Position numbers and translations under genes: made by a program. Source: Euptelea pleiosperma (taxonomy: Eukaryota > Streptophyta > Magnoliopsida > Ranunculales > Eupteleaceae). From it: a stretch of DNA of 64,000 nucleotides. The stretch lies in NCBI GenBank assembly GCA_035048495.1, contig CM068546.1, forward strand, positions 18,792,435 to 18,856,434, written 5' to 3'. The notes under the pieces were generated by a model that was not told the origin of the DNA, made no database searches, and was given only the letters and a program-made list of their open reading frames with translations. Shown here in pieces: positions 58,076 through 64,000 of this stretch; the first letter of the stretch is position 1; each line of letters opens with the position of its first letter.

Positions 58076-58842
58076 GTTAGCCAAAACCAAACTCAAAGGA
58101 CCGACTAGAATTTGGTGGCACAATGTGAAATAATGATTACATAGAAGCAGAAAACCTCTTATATACTTGTGGGAAGAGATGAAAGATAAGCTGAAGGAGC
58201 ATTTTCTATTTGTTAATTGTCAAAAAATCTTATTCGAGAATGTATTCCATCTTTGTCAAGGTAGCAAGACAGTCGATGAATACACTAATGAGTTCTATGA
58301 GCTTACTATTAGGAATAGATTTGTAGAAATCGATGAATAGATGGCAGGCAGATACAAAGTAAGATTGAGACAACAGATTCAACGGGAAATGGTAGCCGTG
58401 TATATTTGGAATCTAGAGGAAGCTTATGAGATGGCTCTCAAATTTGAGGAATAGTACAAGCAGATCAATGCTTGTCCATTAACAGTTAGACCCAATGGTT
58501 TCACATTTCAAAGGAAATGATTCATTCACTACTCGCAATATTTGAACTAATCTTTCTCCAAACTCTACTATTCGACCCATGAATGTTGCTTATACCTTAG
58601 TGATGACAAAGTTAAAGCAATAACAACTAATTAGAGTAAGGAGATCAAATGTTACAAGTGTGAAGGAGTTGGACATGTAGCTTTTCATTATCCGACTAAG
58701 GGATTGTATTTCACTGATGAAGAGATCGAAGATGAACCTATACCAGAAGTTGAATAAGAACACTGAGGTTGATGAAAGCATGCATGGAGACCTACCTAGA
58801 AGTAGTGACAAAGAGAGAATTTTTTTGTTTGGAGCATCTTAG

Positions 58843-59062
58843 TTGTTACATCCAGACTATTAATCTAAATGATTGAACCAACCATCGAGGTTAATATTAA
58901 CTTGCAAGTATACAAGTGTCTGTTATAGTACTTAAACAAGGTTGAATCCACATAGATTGACTTGTGTACACAAGAACAACAAGAGACACATGTATACCTG
59001 CAAGTTAACATAATCCTCGACGGTTGGTTAAATCATTTGGATTAATAGTCCAGGCGTAACAA
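58843..59062. mobile_element. 220-bp foldback element
   Basis: Arms of about 85 bp are imperfect inverted repeats: the left arm starts TTGTTACATCCAGACTATTA and the right arm, read inward, TTGTTACGCCTGGACTATTA. Both continue through ATGATTnAACCAACC. A short loop of about 40 bp separates them. No clear target duplication. It would form a long hairpin. Confidence 0.75.
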
Positions 59063-60435
59063 GTTTTTTATGCAGTTATCAGGGATTACAACGTGTGGCA
59101 AGAACGCGAGTTATGAAATTCTTCAAATTCCAACATCTAAATTCTAACTTTTTTGTTTTTCCTTTTTCCTTTCTTTTACTAATGTTCCATTCCTACAATT
59201 AACATTTACATTCTTGCTACTGACTCCTTAACTTGTATTTACTTTCTAGCATCTAACATTCAATTTTTATTTTATTGATCCTACCCACTTAGGGTTGATT
59301 ATGTAATTCTTTGCCTTGATCTTCTTGTTTTTTTGGTAACCGTTTTCAGTTTTCTCAAGGTAATGCAAGTGTAACACACTCTGACCCACTAAAAACAGTA
59401 TACTTCACTAAGAAGGTTTACAAGACTTTGGTTTTTGTCATACGGGATTAGCCAAAACTAAAATCTTACACAAGATCGAAAGTTTTGAAATCACTAATCA
59501 AGTTAATTTTGAAATAACCGGTCCGTTCTCTTTAATCCAATATACCTAGAAGGGGGGATTGATTAGATATTTAAAAATTAATTATACCTACAAAGTTTTA
59601 CTGGTCTATGGTAGGAGAACAAAATCGCATGTCTTAATTGTTTGATAAAAGATTATCATAACTGACTCAAATCTAATATACATCTGTGATATATTTTCTT
59701 TTCGTCGTTTGGTCTAATCAAGATAGATAGTGAAATACAAACAAACAATTACACAAGACAAGAGATTTTGACGTGGAAACCTTAGCCAAGGAAAAACCAC
59801 GGGACCACGTCCAGAGGGAAAGTATCACTAACTGAAAAGTTAAACGAAACAAAGGTTACCTACGCAGCACCGTTGCAAATATAGCTTCCAACCTTAGCCA
59901 AGGCCTACTGCCGATGCATCCACGTCCTCTGAATCAACTCTACGAATCCATGCGCGCCCTTCCAGCCAAGAAGCCTTGTCCGCTTGTTTAGTTTGGTACA
60001 CCACAAACCTACCGTCGATCGGCTGTTTCGATCTTAATTCTCAACACTCTCACCTTTGCTGAAGGTGAATGATTCAGTATACCCTGAACCCTAGGTTGCT
60101 CAAAGGTGTTGAGTCACACTGGTACACTCAGGCTACTAGGTCGAATATATAAGTGGAAGACCTAAGTTGATGAATGGATCAAGCACTTGACTTCGATCAA
60201 GAAGATGAACAAGTTCACAAGATGTGAATGAGAAACAAGCTTATTGCTCTTCAAATGGACACTCTAATAAATAAAATTTTTCTTCTCTCTCTTGAAGTAT
60301 TGAGTTACTCTGTGTCTCTGTGTGTTTAAAGAAGGTATAGAAGGGTTGTATTTATAGAATTCGTGACCCTGAGTAGTGTAGAACGTGGGAGAGTGGACCT
60401 AAGAATTTTGGATCTGAGAAAGACTGCGATCGTGC
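59063..60435. other. Noncoding, LTR/leader-like
   Basis: No gene seen. The stretch at 59770-59810 (GACGTGGAAACCTTAGCCAAG, split here as GACGTGGAAACC and TTAGCCAAGG) and the CAACACTCTCACC-type text near 60040 resemble leader/LTR DNA of plant retroelements. Borders are not definable. Confidence 0.35.
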
Positions 60436-60740
60436 TAAGTCAAATCGATTGTACTCTGAGTCCGATCGATTGGGCTATGTCCAATCGATTGGGGTATAAG
60501 TGTCAAATCGATTGGCTTTAATAAAGTTTATGTTCCGTAGGCTCCAATCGATTACACAGAGATCTCCAATCGATTTGCTTCAAATAAGTTTCTGTCCCGA
60601 AGGCTCCAATCGATTTCACAGTCTCCAATCGATTGGGTATATATTCTGTTCTGCCTTGTAGCTTCCAATCGATTTCACAGAGTCCCCAATCGATTGGGCT
60701 ATGTCCAATCGATTGGACAAGTTCCAAACGATCGGACTCT
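60436..60740. repeat. Array of CCAATCGATTGG-like palindromes
   Basis: About a dozen copies of an ATCGATT core in 300 bp, many as full CCAATCGATTGG palindromes (for example about 60480, 60624, 60687, 60704), with spacings of roughly 15-40 bp. The minus-strand open frame over it merely repeats a short peptide around IDW and is not taken as a gene. Confidence 0.85.
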
Positions 60741-61084
60741 CCCATAAGTCAATATCTTTGACTCAGACTCGGGTATGTCAAATGATTAAGTTTGACCATT
60801 ATATTTTATTCATTTTAAACTTATTCCTATGGCCACTAAGTCACATACCTTCCTAATCAAGCATACACGATCTTTAACCAACAGATGGACAGTTACTTAG
60901 ATGACTCCTGTCGTCAACCGTCTGATTCTTGTTGTCTGTCTTCTAGTCTTCAAGTAGTCGGCGAAGTATGCGTACTACGACATCTCCATACTACACTGGT
61001 GCTCGTAGGAACGGTTACAAGAATGTTTTTATGTTAAACGGAATTTTTGACAAATTAAATATGAAAATATTCATTACAAATTTT
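60741..61084. other. No gene seen
   Basis: Noncoding DNA between the palindrome array and the MITE-derived repeats. Confidence 0.5.
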
Positions 61085-61400
61085 AGGTCTGTAGGTCCGC
61101 CTAGGGATAGGTCAAACATCCATTTGGTCAGTGTGCTCTAAGAGTGTGTCACGTGGCTCATATTGTGGGCGGTCAGGGCTTATAGGACGTACGGTCATGC
61201 AAGTTTTACTTCGAAAATTTCAAGTTCTAGAAATCATCATAATCCCAACCCATGAAAACGAATCCAATCCGACGCTTAGAATCACTAATCAGGTTGATTT
61301 TTTGATTTGTAGGTCCACTTAAGGATTGGCCAAAATCCATACGGTCAGCGTCCTCTACAAATGTGCCACGTGGCTCATATTATGGGCAGTCAGCGAAGTT
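61085..61400. repeat. Two direct MULE-like MITE arms upstream of pTAC3
   Basis: Two direct copies (about 61085-61180 and 61285-61395) of the arm found at 32097-32210 and 52763-52875. Shared text includes TTTGTAGGTCCNCNTANGGAT and GTGCCACGTGGCTCATATT. They end about 160 bp before the pTAC3 ATG. Each carries CACGTGGC, a G-box-like motif (CACGTG). Confidence 0.7.
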
Positions 61401-61558
61401 TTACTCTTTACTACCTATCTGCATGACACAGCAAACAAATCCACTAGGAAGGGACTTACAAGAGCAAATTTTGTCTTGCGCTGTAATATCGGATGTTTTC
61501 TCCCAGTGTTCCTCTTATCCACTTTCTCCTTCACTGTGGTAGGACTTAGGAGGCAGAC

Positions 61559-63514
61559 ATGGCGAAACTCTTAACACACGCACCCAGGCCCCTAGAGCTC
61601 ACCACGGGAGAGCATAGAAAATTCTCTTATCCTACGCACTCGACCTTCTTCACAGCTTCTTTTCCGACATTCCGCCATGTCGTCGTTGTTTCCGCAATCT
61701 CGACGCCAGAGAAGAAGAAGACCAGGAAGAAGAAACATACAAAGGACGACAATTCGTCTTCTTCTTCTTCTACTGCAGTATCGACCGCTGAGAGAGGGCT
61801 GAGATTCACGTTCATGGAAGAGCTGATGGAGCGCGCTCGGAGCCGCGATGTCTCCGGAGTCTCTGAAGTCATTTACGACATGATTGCCGCAGGGCTGAGC
61901 CCCGGTCCTCGTTCTTTTCATGGTTTGATTGTCTCCCATGCACTCACAGGCGACGATGAAGGCGCGGTACTAATCCATTTCCCTTCCCTTCGAATACTCT
62001 TCTGCCGTTTTATTCTTGCAATTTTGTCACAATTTGGTTTTCCTGAGTGTACATTGCTTTGAATAATGCTCAAAAAGGGCAAATACATGCCTTTGGGAGG
62101 ACACATAATCCATGCCCCTTAAATCATTCCGACGACCTAAACAACAAACTAGCTGTTAAGTAATGGGTCGAAAAAGAACGCTGTTGTGTATGTATAATCT
62201 TAGTAATTTGATTGACATAGAGTTATTGTTCTAACCAAAGATGCCCTAAATGTTTGTACTGAATCCATCTGAAATGGAATTTGGTGACACTTTCTGGTTG
62301 CAATGGAATCTCTGCTTTCTCTTATATCTGTTTGGATGCATGTTATTCAACATGTTTTCCACTAATTCATTTTACGCAAAATGATGTTTGGTTCCATTTT
62401 GGAGATAACGTGTTCTGCGCAGAAAATATTACTGAAGACACATCAAAGGAAAATGGACTTAAAAAACATTAAACATGGTTTTAAATTTCGCCTAAATGGT
62501 AATCTAAAGAATCCCAAAATTTTGGTCCACTATTAAAAAAGAAGAGAAAAAGAGAAAATTAATTTTTTTTGCTATTAAATAAGAATTTCTTATATTTTGG
62601 GAGATTATACGGAGAGAAAGAGATAAGATTTTCTTGCCACTAATTAAGATGTTATTGCTATTTATGATTTTTCTAAAGTTCGACTGAAATTTTGGTTTCT
62701 TCCTTGGCCGAAACCTAGGTTGAATTTGAAATTTAAATCTTTGGTATTCATAGAAAGACCGTGCCTTAGATCGATAAAGTTTCTAATTATGTGTTATCTC
62801 AGCATAAAGTGTTTGGGAAAAATAAAAAGCAGTTCAAAGCAGGCCCTTTTTGCCTTGTGTATTGTTTCAAAAAGTCCTTATGGTGTACTTGTAATTATTC
62901 TTCGGAAGGACTGTTATTATATGATTTCCATTGCCAGTCACTTGATGTGGTTATATGTGAATTTTGGAGTGTACTCATATTGGAGTCTCCTATATACGAT
63001 GCAGATGCAGTCACTGCGAAGGGAGTTGAGTGCAGGACTTCGTCCTCTCCATGAAACATTTGTAGCATTGATTCGTTTGTTTGGCTCTAAAGGTCGTGCT
63101 ACCAGAGGCTTAGAAATCCTGGCAGCAATGGAAAAATTAAATTTTGACATCCGCCGAGCTTGGCTAGTTCTCGTTGGTATGGACTTTTTCTCACTAACGC
63201 TCTTTAATCTCTTCTGTTGCACATAAATTTCAGTTCTCTTGCGCATAAATTTCATTTTAAGAGAATGATCCATGTTGATCAAGTTGTTGAAACCAGAGGA
63301 GCTTGTTAGAAACAACCATTTGGATGATGCCAATAAGGTGTTTCTGAGGGGTGCAAAAGGTGGACTGAGAGCCACTGATGAGCTATATGATCTTTTAATT
63401 GAGGAAGACTGTAAAGCTGGGGATCATTCTAATGCTTTAACGATCGCATATGAAATGGAAGCTGCTGGGCGAATGGCAACTACATTTCATTTCAATTGTC
63501 TTCTCAGTGTGCAA
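61559..63514 (+). CDS. pTAC3: pTAC3/PAP1-type plastid transcription protein, first three exons
   Basis: Partial gene matching plant pTAC3 (PAP1), a component tied to the plastid-encoded RNA polymerase complex, with SAP and PPR-like regions (family knowledge). Exons 61559-61966, 63005-63176 and 63297-63514 have GT-AG introns of 1038 and 120 bp, phases 0 and 1. They give 266 codons without a stop. Residues 1-50 are basic and Ser/Thr-rich, fitting a chloroplast transit peptide; then come a Lys-rich stretch (KKKTRKKK) and a Ser run. Helical PPR-like repeats follow: GVSEVIYDMIAAGLSPG, SAGLRPLHETFVALIRLFG, NHLDDANKVFLRGAKGGLRA and CKAGDHSNALTIAYEMEAAG. The donor CAA-GTAAGT ends exon 3. The family protein is about 900 residues, so most of the gene lies to the right. 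Recognition is by memory of the conserved PPR-like segment, without a search. Confidence 0.9.
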
Positions 63515-63667
63515 GTAAGTTAATGTTACACTTAACAGTTTGGTATAGTCGAAGTCTATTGAATGTCATAATGGTTTTGCAGTTTGTATGCTTCACTTTA
63601 GCAAATTTGTGTGAAAATTTTAGAATATTGCGAGTGCTCAGATTAGTGGTCCTAACCATAGATATAC

Positions 63668-64000
63668 TTTTTTTGATAAGTATAAACTTTATAAAGTGTT
63701 CCCTCTATCTGAAAAGGCTTTGGACTTCCAACTGAAGAAGAGGGCCTTAAGAGAAGCCGGCATAACCCAACTCATACCAAAGTCATGCAAAAAGCTGCTC
63801 CAAATTTCCTTAGCCATCTCACAGTGTAGAAGAAGATGATTTACCGATTCGGATTCCCCACTAACTTTGCACATCCAACAGTAGTTAGCCAAGATAAAAC
63901 CTCTAGTCCTCAGGTGGTCCACTATAAGAATCTTGTCTAAAGTCGCTTCCCAAACAAAAAAAAAGCTACTTTGGAAGGTATCTTGGATCTCTAAACCGTA
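63668..64000 (-). mobile_element. LINE 3' end, copy 4, in pTAC3 intron 3
   Basis: It begins with a T run (poly(A) on the minus strand) next to ATAAAGTTTATACTTATC. The minus-strand frame 63922-63689 gives the zf-RVT module CWMCKVSGESESVNHLLLHC and SSFLHDFGMSWVM. Zinc ligands are intact, unlike copy 3. It continues off the window. It is inserted antisense in the third intron of the pTAC3 gene. Confidence 0.82.

Larger units (their letters stand above)
52763..58520 (+). repeat. Tandem duplication, unit 2 (about 3.1 kb net)
   Basis: Sister copy of the unit beginning at 32097. Colinear matches run 52763-53830 (to 32097-33136), 54067-54905 (to 33501-34324) and 54906-55403 plus 58076-58520 (to 38352-39249 plus 52688-52762). 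It lacks the MITE and copies A and B, and shows their empty sites. It carries copy C instead. Beyond about 58520 the gag sequence continues uniquely. Confidence 0.85.
54906..58740 (+). pseudogene. Gypsy-type gag, unit 2, interrupted by copy C
   Basis: Same gag core as unit 1 (TDFYEKLNPDAFHD-like, EEHRVWL) up to 55403, resuming at 58081 with AKTKLKGPTRIWWHN. At about 58630-58680 lies a zinc knuckle CYKCEGVGHVAFHY, in which the last Cys of CX2CX4HX4C is Tyr, followed by the acidic tail DEEIEDEPIPEVE. Scattered stops. No protease or polymerase follows. Confidence 0.78.

Noticed and set aside
60436..60740. CRISPR-like or satellite array
   Set aside because: Repeat units are short palindromes with irregular spacing in a plant nuclear context, with no leader or cas genes and no fixed period.
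60518..60745. 75-codon minus-strand frame
   Set aside because: It is a translation of the palindrome array; the repeated IDW peptides simply follow the DNA repeat.

Overview
This is nuclear DNA of a flowering plant, probably not a grass. It has spliced genes with long AT-rich introns, two recognisable conserved plant genes and a dense load of plant-type transposons (Copia, chromodomain Ty3/Gypsy, LINE, a tRNA-derived SINE, hAT, Mutator-like and Harbinger-like elements). I cannot name the species.

Two host genes lie head to head, about 32 kb apart. On the minus strand, six exons of a SERINC (TMS membrane protein) gene run from the ATG at 29181 down to 8096. They form one continuous 256-codon reading frame and include a 25-nt micro-exon. 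Introns 4 and 5 (9.9 and 7.5 kb) are swollen by Copia and LINE insertions. The 3' exons were not found and probably lie to the left of the window. On the plus strand, the 5' part of a pTAC3/PAP1-type gene (plastid transcription complex, SAP/PPR-like family) starts at 61559. Three exons are visible, and the third intron holds a LINE that runs off the window.

Layout: 1-8 kb holds an LTR-like remnant, two LINE 3' ends, a Copia integrase scrap, and an hAT-type element inside a Copia LTR. 8-29 kb is the SERINC gene, with a complete young Copia element (10276-14962), a 5'-truncated LINE (9081-9823) and a mosaic of decayed Copia pieces (17.1-23.4 kb) in its introns. 29-32 kb is SERINC upstream DNA with a SINE and two inverted-repeat elements.

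32.1-58.5 kb is a nested structure. A roughly 3.2-kb stretch of an old Gypsy-type element (leader, primer-binding-like site, gag) is tandemly duplicated. The two copies were then separately invaded by four members of one 2.7-3.6 kb noncoding TG...CA family (net of later insertions). All four have 5-bp target duplications. Those copies were in turn invaded by a Mutator-like foldback element and by a 7-kb chromodomain Gypsy element. Empty sites in the sister unit give the order of events. 58.5-61.5 kb is noncoding, with a 220-bp foldback element, an array of CCAATCGATTGG-like palindromes, and MULE-like repeat pieces just upstream of the pTAC3 start.

I saw no rRNA gene, true tRNA gene, CRISPR array or bacterial-type operon. 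All splice sites, domains and target duplications below were read by eye. No alignment or database search was run.
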